50,738 nt of DNA from Pseudomonadota bacterium (GCA_018241965.1 JAFECS010000019.1:18927-69664), one strand, 5' to 3'. Positions 14,105 to 23,477 are shown, counted from the stretch's first letter. Made by a program: numbers and translations. Notes: generated by a model from the letters alone, not told the origin.

Positions 14105-15403
14105 TTAAAAATGAGACGAGTCGGTTGTCTTTAATGAAGGTGAGAACTTATTTAATACATTAGTCACAGTAGATCCTAAGCTAATTAACGTAATAATGGC
14201 ACCAAACATTAATAAACACGCAATCCCGTACTCAACCTCCCAGGTGTTAATAAGAAGTAGACCTAATATAGGAGAAAGCCCACCGATAAATGCCATGCAA
14301 GTGTTATAAGTAATGGAAACGCCAGTATAGCGAACAGAAGTAGGGAAATATTCCATCATTAAAGCTGGGACACAAGACTGCTCCATACTATAAGCTGCTA
14401 CCAACGGTAATAGAAACAGCGGTTGCTGGTAAGTATAAAAACAAAAATAACAGGGTATGGCGAGGACGATATAACGGTAGCAAGCGCTTTTCAACATTTG
14501 CTGGGGAGAGCACTTATCCGCGCGCGCAGCAAAAAAGGGAACCAAAATGAGGGTAATGGCAATAAACAATGTTTCATAGCGCAAAGCCTTGCTCATGTTT
14601 AAGCCAATAGTTTGATGTAAGAAAGTGCTCATGAAGCCAATGAATGCATAACTACCCAGCGCACTGATATTTAAAATCAAAAACAACCGTAAAAATGTGG
14701 CGCGATGATGTTTCAACACAGATAAAATCGGTAGCCGTTCGCGCTGATCCATCTCAATAAATGTGTTGGTTTCTTTGAGATCAGCACGAAAAGCAAACCC
14801 CAAGACGCCAATCATCCCCCCTATAAAGAAAAGAATACGGTAACCATAAGTTGAAAAAGTTTCATCACTCATGAAATAGGAAAGTATGCTTGCACTTCCT
14901 GCCGCTATTAATATGCCAATATTGGACGCATTGTTACTCAGAGAAGTGAAAAAAGCGCGTTTTTGCGGTTGAATAGTTTCCGCAAGATAAATCATGCTGC
15001 CAGCAAATTCACCGCCCAAACAAATTCCTTGCCCAATACGGCATAAGCACAACAGCACTGTTGCCATCATCCCGATGCTTTGGTAGCTCGGCAAAAGCGA
15101 CATCACAATACTCAAGGCAGCGAGAAGCGAAAGCGAAAGACGAAGGGCAATTGAGCGGCCATACACATCCCCGATGTGACCAAATAGCAGGGCGCCTAAT
15201 GGACGAAAAAAGAAACTCACTGCGTGAACGGTAAAAGTTCCCAATAGGCTTAATGTCATGATTTGAGAGGACGCTAAATCAGAAGCCGTAGGAAAAAATT
15301 GCTTGGCAATGACTGGCGCTAAAAAGAGGTAGAGCGCAAAATCATACCATTCAATAAAGTTACCTGAAATGGCAGCAATGCTGCATTTAAGATTTCTATT
15401 CAT
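14105..15403 (-). CDS. MFS transporter, metabolite:H+ symporter (MHS) family
   Basis: A 432-residue protein with 12 predicted membrane helices. The N-terminus ISGNFIEWYDFALYLFLAP is the hallmark of the MHS family (ProP, KgtP, ShiA), and the loop 2-3 motif GHIGDVYGRSIAL matches the G-x-x-x-D-x-x-G-R signature of the major facilitator superfamily. Such carriers import compatible solutes, dicarboxylates or shikimate with protons across the inner membrane. The substrate cannot be told from sequence alone. Length is normal for the family. It is transcribed alone; a hairpin repeat separates it from the gene upstream. Confidence 0.9.
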   Translation of the reverse strand: MNRNLKCSIAAISGNFIEWYDFALYLFLAPVIAKQFFPTASDLASSQIMTLSLLGTFTVHAVSFFFRPLGALLFGHIGDVYGRSIALRLSLSLLAALSIVMSLLPSYQSIGMMATVLLCLCRIGQGICLGGEFAGSMIYLAETIQPQKRAFFTSLSNNASNIGILIAAGSASILSYFMSDETFSTYGYRILFFIGGMIGVLGFAFRADLKETNTFIEMDQRERLPILSVLKHHRATFLRLFLILNISALGSYAFIGFMSTFLHQTIGLNMSKALRYETLFIAITLILVPFFAARADKCSPQQMLKSACYRYIVLAIPCYFCFYTYQQPLFLLPLVAAYSMEQSCVPALMMEYFPTSVRYTGVSITYNTCMAFIGGLSPILGLLLINTWEVEYGIACLLMFGAIITLISLGSTVTNVLNKFSPSLKTTDSSHF

Positions 15404-15550
15404 CCTACGGGCATTCCTATTGCGATAGATGGGCTAAGCATAAAGAATGCAAGGATTGATTGCCATATTTCTTAATAAATTCATTTACACAGAATGTGTT
15501 AGATAACTCATGCAGAGGAGTCGTTTTATATTCATGGGAAAATGCCGCTG

Positions 15551-15610
15551 CATCTTTTGCAGTAGTTAGGGTAGCTTTGAGGGACGTCCCTTTTTTTCTC
15601 AAAAAGGGAC
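15551..15610. repeat. Module B fragment with terminator-like hairpin
   Basis: CATCTTTTGCAGTAG through GAGGGACGTCCC matches module B. It runs into GTCCCTTTTT-TTCTC-AAAAAGGGAC (15586-15610), a 10-bp stem that lies 14 bp after the stop of the coiled-coil gene and could end its transcript. Confidence 0.6.
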
Positions 15611-15623
15611 ATCTGCGAGTTTG

Positions 15624-16091
15624 TTACCGTCTTGCCGCCTTTCTGCTTGAACTTTCCTTTATTTGGTCGCTAGTTACTGCTGGATTTTGTCCTTGCTGTA
15701 CTTGCGTTCTTAACAAAGCAACAGTTTCTTTTAATGCCGCTTGATTATCCTTAATTTCGCTATTTTTTGATCTCAATTCTGATCTTTCCTTGTTCGCCGC
15801 ATCTAATTGCTTTTTGATTGCCTCATTGTGTTTACGCTGATCTTCAAGATCAGTTGCTAGTTGCTGAACAGCTGTCTCTAAAGCATCAATATAGTCAAAG
15901 GTGTTATCAGTAGAAGGATTTGCCATAAATCTAGTTTCAACTGATTTTAAAGCATTTAATACTGTACTTGTGCTAGCTCCTATTGGATTAAATCTGGATT
16001 GAACCCCTTGTGGCTGCGAATTTCTTCCTATAAAAACATGATAAATATTAATAATTTTGTCGAGTAAATACACTGTAAACCTCTCATTCAA
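15624..16091 (-). CDS. Coiled-coil protein, 155 aa
   Basis: Residues 65-135 form a heptad-rich coiled coil (ALETAVQQLATDLEDQRKH and EAIKKQLDAANKERSEL are examples), followed by a Gln-rich and basic tail ending SSSRKAARR. The first 50 residues have a weakly hydrophobic start (FTVYLLDKIINIYHVFIG). The listed start is a TTG; an internal ATG (MANPSTDN, residue 55) would give a shorter protein that is essentially the coiled coil. No family is recognised. It lies directly downstream of a double-glycine peptide gene (48-bp gap) on the same strand and may be cotranscribed with it. Confidence 0.5.
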   Translation of the reverse strand: MNERFTVYLLDKIINIYHVFIGRNSQPQGVQSRFNPIGASTSTVLNALKSVETRFMANPSTDNTFDYIDALETAVQQLATDLEDQRKHNEAIKKQLDAANKERSELRSKNSEIKDNQAALKETVALLRTQVQQGQNPAVTSDQIKESSSRKAARR

Positions 16092-16139
16092 ACAAGAAAA
16101 CTCTATTTTATAAAATTAATTTCATTTTAATGGAAAAAT

Positions 16140-16433
16140 TTAGGTATATTTAGTTATAATAAAAATACCATGTAATTCATTAGAATTTGGATCGCTATTC
16201 ATTTGCATTCCCAATGAATAGCCGAAGTTGTATCCCAAGGCACCAGCAATGGCTACGATGCTTAAAGCAAGAAAAGGATTGGCTTCAGCTGCTAATGAGA
16301 TCCCCCCACCGAAGAGCGAAAATACTCCACTATAAAGTAATCCATAGTTATTCAACGTCTCTTGATACTCTTCTTGGGTAAAATAACTGCCTCCAGCAAC
16401 TAATTGAGTTTGGGCATTATTAAGATTTATCAT
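16140..16433 (-). CDS. Bacteriocin-like peptide with double-glycine leader
   Basis: The 97-residue product starts MINLNNAQTQLVAGG, a 15-residue leader ending in Gly-Gly with hydrophobic residues at -4 and -3, as recognised by C39-peptidase ABC exporters. The mature part would be 82 residues with a glycine-rich hydrophobic region (SLFGGGISLAAEANPFLALS followed by IVAIAGALGYNFGYSLG), suggesting membrane insertion. An AGG sequence precedes the ATG. It is the second of three such peptides in the window; none has an adjacent immunity gene or transporter. The coiled-coil gene downstream could be a partner, but that is only positional. Confidence 0.6.
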   Translation of the reverse strand: MINLNNAQTQLVAGGSYFTQEEYQETLNNYGLLYSGVFSLFGGGISLAAEANPFLALSIVAIAGALGYNFGYSLGMQMNSDPNSNELHGIFIITKYT

Positions 16434-16529
16434 TAAAATAACCTATACTTCCAAAAAAGTTAATTTTAACAATAAGAAAATATTTTTAATATCATGTTTT
16501 TTGTGAAGGCCCTTTAAAACATCCCACAT

Positions 16530-16592
16530 CCCCTTTTTAATTTCCCGATGCATCATATCAGCCATGTCCATAAATGGGTCTTTAAAAAGGGG
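16530..16592. repeat. Long-spaced inverted repeat
   Basis: CCCCTTTTTAA (16530-16540) is the exact reverse complement of TTAAAAAGGGG (16582-16592), with 41 bp between. It resembles the inner arms of module A but lacks the outer tips. The gap 16434-16682 holds nothing else recognisable. Confidence 0.5.
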
Positions 16593-16682
16593 CTAAAAGC
16601 CTCTTCTTTTAGTTAAAGAATATATTTTTATATCTTCTGCTTTCTTTGTCACAATTAGAAGAATAAGTGCTATTACAAGTAT

Positions 16683-17543
16683 CTATAATAATGAACAAAT
16701 AGGATAACGCATTATTTGTGTTTGTGTTGTTATAGGTGTAATACTTTGACGCAACTCATCCAGAATACTTGGATTTTTACTATAGACTTCCATGATTTGC
16801 GCGCAATCAATATATATTTCATTCCCAGAAGGCAAAGCTTTTGTATATAAATTTCTATTATTAAATGCAGCAATCAACATACAATGTTCTTTACAAGAGG
16901 GATCTATTGTTAATTTGGCGTAATTATGACAGTTGACGTATATAAACTTTAGCTTAACACTTAAGACTTCATTCATGTTTTCAATAAAATTATAAACTGA
17001 GCATATTTCTTCTATTTCTCTTGAGTTGTATTCTGTCTTAGTTTCTTCTAATTTATCGTTATAAAAAAATGTTTTAACTAGATATTTTCCGTCTTGATTA
17101 TAGGAGATAAACACTACATCATTTTCATTACTTTTTATGCTTTCAAAGTATTTTTCTGCTAATTCTAATTTTACAATGGGTAAGAAACTACTCACATCCT
17201 TCCTTTTAAGCGTCAATAAAACTGGATCGCTTGATCTAAAACCTACATCTGTGGGGGGAATGCAATCAATGTCTTTGGCATATTTTGAATCTGACCTAAA
17301 AGTAACGCTTCTTTGTTGCCACATACGTAGTTTCTTTATTATGTCAGATAGTTCTTCTGAAGGGTGCGCAACCAGCTCCTGATTTAAATGTTCCATGACA
17401 ATGATTTCTTTTTCTTTATCAGTATAATTAGCTTCATCTGTCACTTTGAAAAAATCATTCAGACTATTTTTGTCAATAAAGTAATCCGATAGCGTTTGTA
17501 TAAATCTAGAAGCTTTTTTGATAAGTTTGTTTTTAAATGACAT
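16683..17543 (-). CDS. Hypothetical protein ending in a CaaX-like motif (CSLL)
   Basis: A 286-residue protein of no recognised family. It has a basic amphipathic N-terminus (FKNKLIKKASRFIQTL), no signal peptide and no membrane helix, and a mixed alpha/beta body with several Cys. The last four residues, C-S-L-L, fit the eukaryotic CaaX rule with X = Leu, the geranylgeranylation class. Legionella effectors such as AnkB use host prenylation of such tails for membrane targeting. Whether this protein enters a host is inferred from the neighbourhood. The ATG at 17543 has AAGGTG at good spacing and is preferred over the GTG nine bases upstream. Confidence 0.6.
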   Translation of the reverse strand: MSFKNKLIKKASRFIQTLSDYFIDKNSLNDFFKVTDEANYTDKEKEIIVMEHLNQELVAHPSEELSDIIKKLRMWQQRSVTFRSDSKYAKDIDCIPPTDVGFRSSDPVLLTLKRKDVSSFLPIVKLELAEKYFESIKSNENDVVFISYNQDGKYLVKTFFYNDKLEETKTEYNSREIEEICSVYNFIENMNEVLSVKLKFIYVNCHNYAKLTIDPSCKEHCMLIAAFNNRNLYTKALPSGNEIYIDCAQIMEVYSKNPSILDELRQSITPITTQTQIMRYPICSLL

Positions 17544-17749
17544 TAAGGGCACACCTTATTATATTATCTTAATTTTTTCACTAAAACGAGCAAATAGCAT
17601 TTCATATTAAGGCAATTTAATTAGCTAATTTAACCTTATTTAACAAAATAAATCTGCCGTAAAAAGTCTCCATAAAATGTGAACAGTCCATTTACTATTA
17701 AAAGTAAAGACAAAATGGATGCCATTTTTATTGCTGGTTAATTCATAGT

Positions 17750-19555
17750 TTAAGTATGCGTAGTTGTTTGCTGTGTTGGCTCTAAAGCATGCTGCACTGA
17801 CAGATCCACTTGAAGTGGCACTGATGGTACAGATGATGCCGTAGCATTTTGACTTGCTGAACTATCAGTGTTAGGTTGATTGGTAGTCAGTTGTGGGATC
17901 GTATTTTGAGGTTGAATTACATCATGATAATTCAATGATACATCTGCTGCTTGACCGACAGAACCATTGGCATATTTAAAAGTAAGCATACCATTGATGA
18001 TATTACCATTTTGAACCATCATCGATCCTGATTCTTGTAAGCTAATCGAAACAATACCTAATTGTAATAATGTATGATATTCCCCTTTATCCATTTGGCC
18101 GTTTTGGTTAGCATCTTGCCAGACTCCAAGTTTATTCCAAATAGGATTAGAGGCATCCAAAATGCCATTATTCAGGCCTGCCAAAACCACAAGAGCTTGA
18201 AAATCCGTTTTCGCACCTGGGACATTTTGTGTCAAGATAAAATTGCTATTTTGTATAGCCCCTTCTCCTGAGTAATCGTATGTTAAAAATGCATTCTCCT
18301 TTCCAATCCAGCCTGTTTGTACAGTTTTACCGTTGACATCAATAGTTACTGTCGAAGTAAATGAATTGGTTAGTTCAAATCCCGAATTATTTAGATCTAA
18401 CACAATCGGAGAAAAGGCACAGGGAAAATATGCCAACGTTGGCGTACTATCAAACTGCGGTGGTAATAACTGATAGATGTTACCTAAACTATCAAGAAAA
18501 TATACCGACCACACTTCATGCGTAACAAAACCATCTACTGAACTAAAGAGTTGATCAAAATCAAATTGAAAAGACATATCTGCCAAGTTTTTATCTACTA
18601 TTGAAGCATCAAACTGTTTCCCATTTAAAGCATTAATGTTGCCGTCAATGGTTTCATAGCTAGTACCATAAAATGGCAAGATATCAATCTGTGTAATAGG
18701 ATTGTCACAGCTTATGGGTGGCACACAGTCTGAATCGTTGTTGATGCTAATTGTAATTGGATCTGTACTAAAGTTTGCTTCAGATGGTTCCCGAAAGTTA
18801 AACGGCGCATGCACAAATTGACTTCCAGATTCTAAGATTTCCAAATTATTTACACCTTCAAAACTTGTAGTAAAAATAAGTTGCGGAGCAATATCGTTAT
18901 CACTGCAACTTTGAAATGTAAATTGAAAAGCGGCATTTAGTAATGTTGAATACTGTGCTGCCAAATCACTCATGCTTTCGGTTGGCAAACCACTTTCAGG
19001 AATGATTGGGTTAAATATAATCGTAACTGGATTGCTACAACAGATTTCTTGGGGTGAAGGTATTTCACCAATCGTTATCGACGGCTGTACTTTTTCTGTT
19101 ATAGTAGGAAGGTATACTTTTTCTTCCATAACCGTAATAGCTGGAATACCCAAATCTCTTGGCACAGATTGCAACTGATAAGGCGAACCGTATTGAGTAT
19201 ATAGTAGATCTGAAAGATTACCATCTTGGGTATAAAGTTTAATTAACTGTTCAATATTAAGGTGAAAGAAGTCAGCTTCGTTTTGTAAAGCATTTTCATC
19301 AGCTTTAACACTCTGCTGATTTTCATTTGGTGGTATTACGTCTTGACCACTTTCCGTATGTAGTATGTCATTGCTTTTTTGTAGATCTTCTTGAGAATTT
19401 TCTTGGGGCTTTTTTTCTTGATCTGCTTCATTTTCATCAGCCGGTGCTATATCTGCTGATTTTTCATTAGTATTATTTAATGCATACAAAACAATATCTT
19501 TTGCTTCGTTTTCAGAGTCTATTTCTGGATTTGAGTTCTTGGTTGTTCCATTCAT
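17750..19555 (-). CDS. Large acidic protein with RTX/hemolysin-associated C-terminal domain
   Basis: The 601-residue protein has an acidic, disordered N-terminus (1-95), a middle region rich in beta-type sequence, and a domain at about 385-535 with PIVLDLNNSGFELT, VQTGWIGKENAFLTYD and a calcium-loop-like DANQNGQMDKGEY. That domain recurs next to RTX repeats in hemolysin-type and large adhesin proteins, where PIVLDLDGDG and VWQDANQDG are the usual forms. Here the GG-x-G-x-D nonapeptide repeats are absent, and the first calcium site is reduced to NNSG. Ser/Thr/Gln-rich sequence forms the C-terminus. Secretion by type I or type II machinery is plausible but not shown. An AAAGGTG Shine-Dalgarno precedes the ATG. 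Confidence 0.7.
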   Translation of the reverse strand: MNGTTKNSNPEIDSENEAKDIVLYALNNTNEKSADIAPADENEADQEKKPQENSQEDLQKSNDILHTESGQDVIPPNENQQSVKADENALQNEADFFHLNIEQLIKLYTQDGNLSDLLYTQYGSPYQLQSVPRDLGIPAITVMEEKVYLPTITEKVQPSITIGEIPSPQEICCSNPVTIIFNPIIPESGLPTESMSDLAAQYSTLLNAAFQFTFQSCSDNDIAPQLIFTTSFEGVNNLEILESGSQFVHAPFNFREPSEANFSTDPITISINNDSDCVPPISCDNPITQIDILPFYGTSYETIDGNINALNGKQFDASIVDKNLADMSFQFDFDQLFSSVDGFVTHEVWSVYFLDSLGNIYQLLPPQFDSTPTLAYFPCAFSPIVLDLNNSGFELTNSFTSTVTIDVNGKTVQTGWIGKENAFLTYDYSGEGAIQNSNFILTQNVPGAKTDFQALVVLAGLNNGILDASNPIWNKLGVWQDANQNGQMDKGEYHTLLQLGIVSISLQESGSMMVQNGNIINGMLTFKYANGSVGQAADVSLNYHDVIQPQNTIPQLTTNQPNTDSSASQNATASSVPSVPLQVDLSVQHALEPTQQTTTHT

Positions 19556-19575
19556 ACAACACCTTTAAACGTGTA

Positions 19576-19595
19576 GGTTCAAGAAACTTGAAACC
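19576..19595. promoter_or_regulatory. Palindrome in the 5' region of the RTX-like gene
   Basis: GGTTCAAG-AAA-CTTGAAACC is an inverted repeat with one extra A in the right arm, 20 bp before the start codon at 19555. It could be a transcription-factor site or an mRNA hairpin. The remainder of 19596-19903 shows AT-rich sequence and no gene. Confidence 0.3.
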
Positions 19596-19903
19596 ATTTC
19601 ATATAAAGATATTGTTTATAAAAAGCACAAATAAGCCTATTAGACTTTGGTACTAGACAAATCCTATGAATTTAGCGTTTTTAGTGTAAAATAGGGGTAT
19701 TTTTGAAGCTTCCTAACCATAAACCCTAAAATTTAAAGACACTGTTGCAGAGAATTACCATTGCTTTAACTATCTCGTATTAGCAATTCCTGAGTGAAGT
19801 TTCGATTATAATCCATTTTTCGAAATTTCAAGAAAATTATAGTATAACTGAGTACTTTATAAATCGCTCAGATACACGACGCGCCCCTAACAAAGGAAAA
19901 ATG

Positions 19904-21841
19904 TTACATACTCATATTGTTTACAAGAGCATTAGCTTCTTCAGCATCCATTAAATCCATATTTTCATCAGGCAACTCAAAAATGGGAAGACTATGGACT
20001 GCGACCACTGTCAGAGGAGATGATTCGTTAGGTAACTCAAATCTTATAGCAGGCATAGGTATAAGGGATTGATTTTGGTTTTCTTCTAATGATCTTACTA
20101 ATGGTTTTGTTTTTCTTGATGCATTTGCCATTAAAATGGCTTTGATTTGCTGAGCAAGTTCTTCTGCTTCTTCACTGTGTTGCGCTTTTTCTAATTGCAT
20201 CAATAGGTTATTTAGAAAAACATCACTTATTACTGGTCTAAGGGCTACATCTGTCATTGACGTCACAATTTTAAAAAGAGAATTTATTTTGCCTATTAAG
20301 CGAGAATCATCCCCTGAAATAATGTTGCCAAAAAACGAAGATAATTCATTAGGTCGGCTATAGGAAAGCGTAGCAATACAGCCAATATTTATTTGTGCAT
20401 AACCAGGTTTAGAGATTAGAAAGTTTAAAAAAGATGTGATAAATTTATCTGTGATTTCTTGAGAATAATTTGATATAAAATAAGGCAAATGATTATTCGG
20501 GTCTTGATTTTCTAAAAGCTCATCACAAAATGTATTTAATTCAGCCAATGACAACTTGTAACCAGTCAATAACAGGAAAAGTACTAGATTCTTGTTGGTA
20601 CAAGATAACACTTCTCTCACTTTTTCAGGTATAAAAAAGGCTCTGTATTTTTGAAAAATAAAGCAAGACAATTCTATTTGATAATTTAGCCCTGCTACGA
20701 ACAAGCGTGAGATCGTTTGATCAAAGTGGGGATGATTAGGATCAAGTTCTCTTTTGGCTGTCAACTCTTCAAACACCTCAACTGCGTTTATTCGGTAAGC
20801 AAGATTTTTAAGACAGTGATAATATTGATCATCACTTATCGTGCAGTCTTGAGATAAGAGCTTAGCAAACACTTCATGCGGCGCTGGGTGAAGGCCTAAA
20901 TATGCCGTTAGCATTACATATCTATTCTTTTTACTTAAGTGCTTAAAATATAGCTCAACCTGTTCCAATGAAGAATGCATACAAACTGAACATATAAAAC
21001 TCGCCGGTTGATCGCTGATCATTTTATTAATTCTGGAAATGGTGTGTTCAGGTTGAACTTTTAGAATAAGTTGCATAAAGTCATGCTGATTTGTAACCAT
21101 CAGCCGATTAAAAATGTGATCTAACAAAACAGCATCATGTTGGAAGTACCTGAGCAAGTAAACGAGAAGATGGGGTGCATTTTTTGCCAGCAAATTGATG
21201 TTTTCATTAAGAAGAATACTCCTAAAAATCATTTGGGCTCTTTGTTTGTGCATTTGCGTTTCAAATAGGTGTTTAACTAATTTTAGATTTCTATCCTCAA
21301 TGAGTTTTTTTGCTAAAAAACTAAATTCTGTATTATTCAACCCCCCGATCATATCAATAAAATTCCCCATAGCGATGGTATAAACACGGGGATTCATATA
21401 GTTTTTACTATATTTATTTTTAACAATGTCCTTTTCGCCGGCACATATTTGTAACCATCTCTTTTTTATATAGTTTTTATCTTTTGTTTTTGAAAAGGCT
21501 GCCAAATCATTGCTGTGCTTTTTGAGATAATCCAATATAACTTTTCTTGGATCTGCATCGAATTCTTGTTTCCAATCTTCCTCTAGAAAATGTCTAAAAT
21601 ATTTTTTAGCTATATTGCGATACATTTCTTTATTTGTGTGGGTTTGCTCTTTAAATTTTTTAGATACTCTAGCCACATTAGTCAGCGTTAAGGGCTCACC
21701 CACCCAGGAAAAAATCTTATCAATAATATCTCGTGGCATAGACAAAAGATTACCGTTAAAAAATTGAAACTGAGAGGGGGTGTCAGCAGCAATTCTTTTT
21801 CGCTTTTTAACCTTGCGGACCTTATCTGAAGCACCTAGCAT
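19904..21841 (-). CDS. F-box protein, 645 aa
   Basis: Near residues 34-75 the sequence LSMPRDIIDKIFSWVGEPL then TLTNVARVSKKFKEQ is a clear F-box (L-P-x-x-I-I-x-K-I-F ... L-x-x-V-x-R-V-S-K-x-F), the domain that binds Skp1 in SCF ubiquitin ligases. It is preceded by a Lys/Arg-rich stretch (VRKVKKRKR) that could be a nuclear localisation signal. The following 500 residues are helical, with repeated Leu/Phe-rich helices that may form an irregular solenoid for substrate binding. The tail is acidic. F-box proteins are essentially eukaryotic; in bacteria they are found in host-manipulating pathogens, so this is a strong effector candidate by domain, though secretion is not shown. Confidence 0.75.
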   Translation of the reverse strand: MLGASDKVRKVKKRKRIAADTPSQFQFFNGNLLSMPRDIIDKIFSWVGEPLTLTNVARVSKKFKEQTHTNKEMYRNIAKKYFRHFLEEDWKQEFDADPRKVILDYLKKHSNDLAAFSKTKDKNYIKKRWLQICAGEKDIVKNKYSKNYMNPRVYTIAMGNFIDMIGGLNNTEFSFLAKKLIEDRNLKLVKHLFETQMHKQRAQMIFRSILLNENINLLAKNAPHLLVYLLRYFQHDAVLLDHIFNRLMVTNQHDFMQLILKVQPEHTISRINKMISDQPASFICSVCMHSSLEQVELYFKHLSKKNRYVMLTAYLGLHPAPHEVFAKLLSQDCTISDDQYYHCLKNLAYRINAVEVFEELTAKRELDPNHPHFDQTISRLFVAGLNYQIELSCFIFQKYRAFFIPEKVREVLSCTNKNLVLFLLLTGYKLSLAELNTFCDELLENQDPNNHLPYFISNYSQEITDKFITSFLNFLISKPGYAQINIGCIATLSYSRPNELSSFFGNIISGDDSRLIGKINSLFKIVTSMTDVALRPVISDVFLNNLLMQLEKAQHSEEAEELAQQIKAILMANASRKTKPLVRSLEENQNQSLIPMPAIRFELPNESSPLTVVAVHSLPIFELPDENMDLMDAEEANALVNNMSM

Positions 21842-22000
21842 ATAACCCTCAATAATATTTAGATATTAAATTTTGAAAATTTAAGTTTAATACTACGGTA
21901 TTTGGGTTAGTTTAGATGTGGTAAAAAATGATAGGACATTACCACTAATCTGCAAATCAATGAAGATTGTCAATTATCCTTTGCATAACCCCAAGATTTG

Positions 22001-22042
22001 ACGGGTGTCCCTTTCTATTGAGGATAGCTTTGGGGGATGTCG
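22001..22042. repeat. Degraded hairpin repeat
   Basis: GGGTGTCCCTTT and GAGGATAGCTTTGGGGGATG (the end of module B, here with TCGC instead of TCCC) lie between the F-box gene and the next small gene. Confidence 0.5.
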
Positions 22043-22057
22043 CTCACTACCTTTCTA

Positions 22058-22432
22058 TTAATCAATAAGCCATAACCATAAAAACCCAAACGTCATCCTT
22101 CTTGAAATGGTCTTTAGGTCACTTTCTCTTTCAACTTGTCTACAATAAATATCTAATTTCCTCAAGATTTCTTCTCTTTCTGATTCTATACTCTTAGGCA
22201 TTTGCATATGAAAATCATTTATAGAGGATTGATTTTCTGGATCTGAGCTTAATTCATTATGAATTAGATCGTATTTTTTACCATATTTACTTTCAATAGT
22301 TGTTAGCTGTTCTTTTAAACTTATAATTTCAGCCTCAATTGCCTTGTAATAGTCCAGATTAGGATTTCTTTTCTGAGCAAAGATTTCCTTGATCATGTGA
22401 AATTTAAGTTTAATTGCTTTGATAAGCTGCAT
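22058..22432 (-). CDS. Small coiled-coil protein
   Basis: About 124 residues, mostly helical, with two coiled-coil stretches (YYKAIEAEIISLKEQLTTI and SEREEILRKLDIYCRQVER) and a hydrophobic C-terminus (MTFGFLWLWLID) that might attach it to a membrane. No family is recognised. The start is uncertain: the frame extends to a TTG at 22459 without a good Shine-Dalgarno, and the ATG at 22432 has AGGA rather far upstream. It is followed on the same strand upstream by the double-glycine peptide at 22512. Confidence 0.45.
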   Translation of the reverse strand: MQLIKAIKLKFHMIKEIFAQKRNPNLDYYKAIEAEIISLKEQLTTIESKYGKKYDLIHNELSSDPENQSSINDFHMQMPKSIESEREEILRKLDIYCRQVERESDLKTISRRMTFGFLWLWLID

Positions 22433-22511
22433 AGATGACGTCCGATTCCTACGATTCAATTTAAATATGAAATCTTAGCTGATGAATAGCTTTAGATAAC
22501 CATCTAAAAAA

Positions 22512-22742
22512 CTATTCGCTTTTTCGAAATTTTTTCCAAATTTCAAACCCAATTATGACTGCTTCAACCAAAGTTTGTTTTAAATCGCCGTCTATGGTCC
22601 ATACTAGGTTGCCTTTCGGATCCTTTCCAATGCTATTGGCATGCACATCCTGCCCATGAGGACTGAAATCCGTTAACACATTAACAACATAATCAGCACC
22701 ACCTGCAACTGTATTAACCTCGTTTAATATTAAATCTCTCAT
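22512..22742 (-). CDS. Peptide with double-glycine leader, 76 aa
   Basis: The leader MRDLILNEVNTVAGG fits the bacteriocin-type double-glycine consensus very well (M-R-x-L-x-x-x-E-V-x-x-V-x-G-G). The remaining 61 residues are unusual for a bacteriocin: polar and mixed (DFSPHGQDVHANSIGKDP), with one amphipathic segment near the end (LVEAVIIGFEIWKKF). A TGGAG Shine-Dalgarno precedes the ATG. The leader similarity to the peptide at 1123 (MRILTEKEI) suggests one exporter handles both. Function may be signalling, toxin or scaffold. Confidence 0.65.
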   Translation of the reverse strand: MRDLILNEVNTVAGGADYVVNVLTDFSPHGQDVHANSIGKDPKGNLVWTIDGDLKQTLVEAVIIGFEIWKKFRKSE

Positions 22743-22919
22743 TTTAAGCTCCAGATTTGTTTTAAGTTAGCTAAACTAATATTCTTATACATACAGTTGA
22801 ATGTCAACCAGAACTTTAAATAAAATTTGATAATCTTGGACTATATGATGTGCATATGCGCGCTTCACTAAAAGAATAACTTTGGGGGGTGCCCCCCCCT
22901 TTTTTATTAGGGAGAGCAA

Positions 22920-23249
22920 TTAGATTTTGAAAGGTAGCGGTTTGTTTATATCACGCGTTGGCAAACAGTTAATGTTTTTTGCAATATAGTTATTGATATA
23001 TTGCTTAGCTGATTTTTCAACATGACCAACAATATCATCGCGCACTTCATCCATTTTGTATTTCGATATTAATTTATTAACTTCTGCCAAATATGAACCC
23101 AGCTGATTCAAGATATTTTCATCTGTGGGGTTCCAATAAATATTTTGGACAATATTACTATAGAAGTTATCTTTAACACGCTGCAATTTTTTTTCAAACT
23201 GAGCCTGTTGATAAGTTTTTTTAAGTTTATTAAAAAAGAATAATTGCAT
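22920..23249 (-). CDS. Hypothetical protein, about 109 aa
   Basis: A helical, basic protein (MQLFFFNKLKKTYQQAQFEK at the start, DEVRDDIVGHVEKSAKQYI in the second half) without signal peptide. No family is recognised. The ATG at 23249 is preferred because GGGAG lies about 8 bases upstream. It is bordered upstream by a 270-bp gap with a fragment of hairpin repeat. Confidence 0.45.
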   Translation of the reverse strand: MQLFFFNKLKKTYQQAQFEKKLQRVKDNFYSNIVQNIYWNPTDENILNQLGSYLAEVNKLISKYKMDEVRDDIVGHVEKSAKQYINNYIAKNINCLPTRDINKPLPFKI

Positions 23250-23477
23250 GTACACGCTCCCACACCCATTAATTGTATTTAGGTATTGTTACATAGCAAT
23301 ACTTGCGGAAAAATCAATTCAGGACGAACGAAGCTAGTTTACGGATGAGTGCTAAAATCGACAAGCATTCTGACAACCACATGTTCTTACCATTGCGAAT
23401 ACAGCTTCGACAATGTTTACCTTATACCACTTGTTCACAAAAGCGCGCTTTACAGATGTCTTAGGGCTCCGGAGTTT

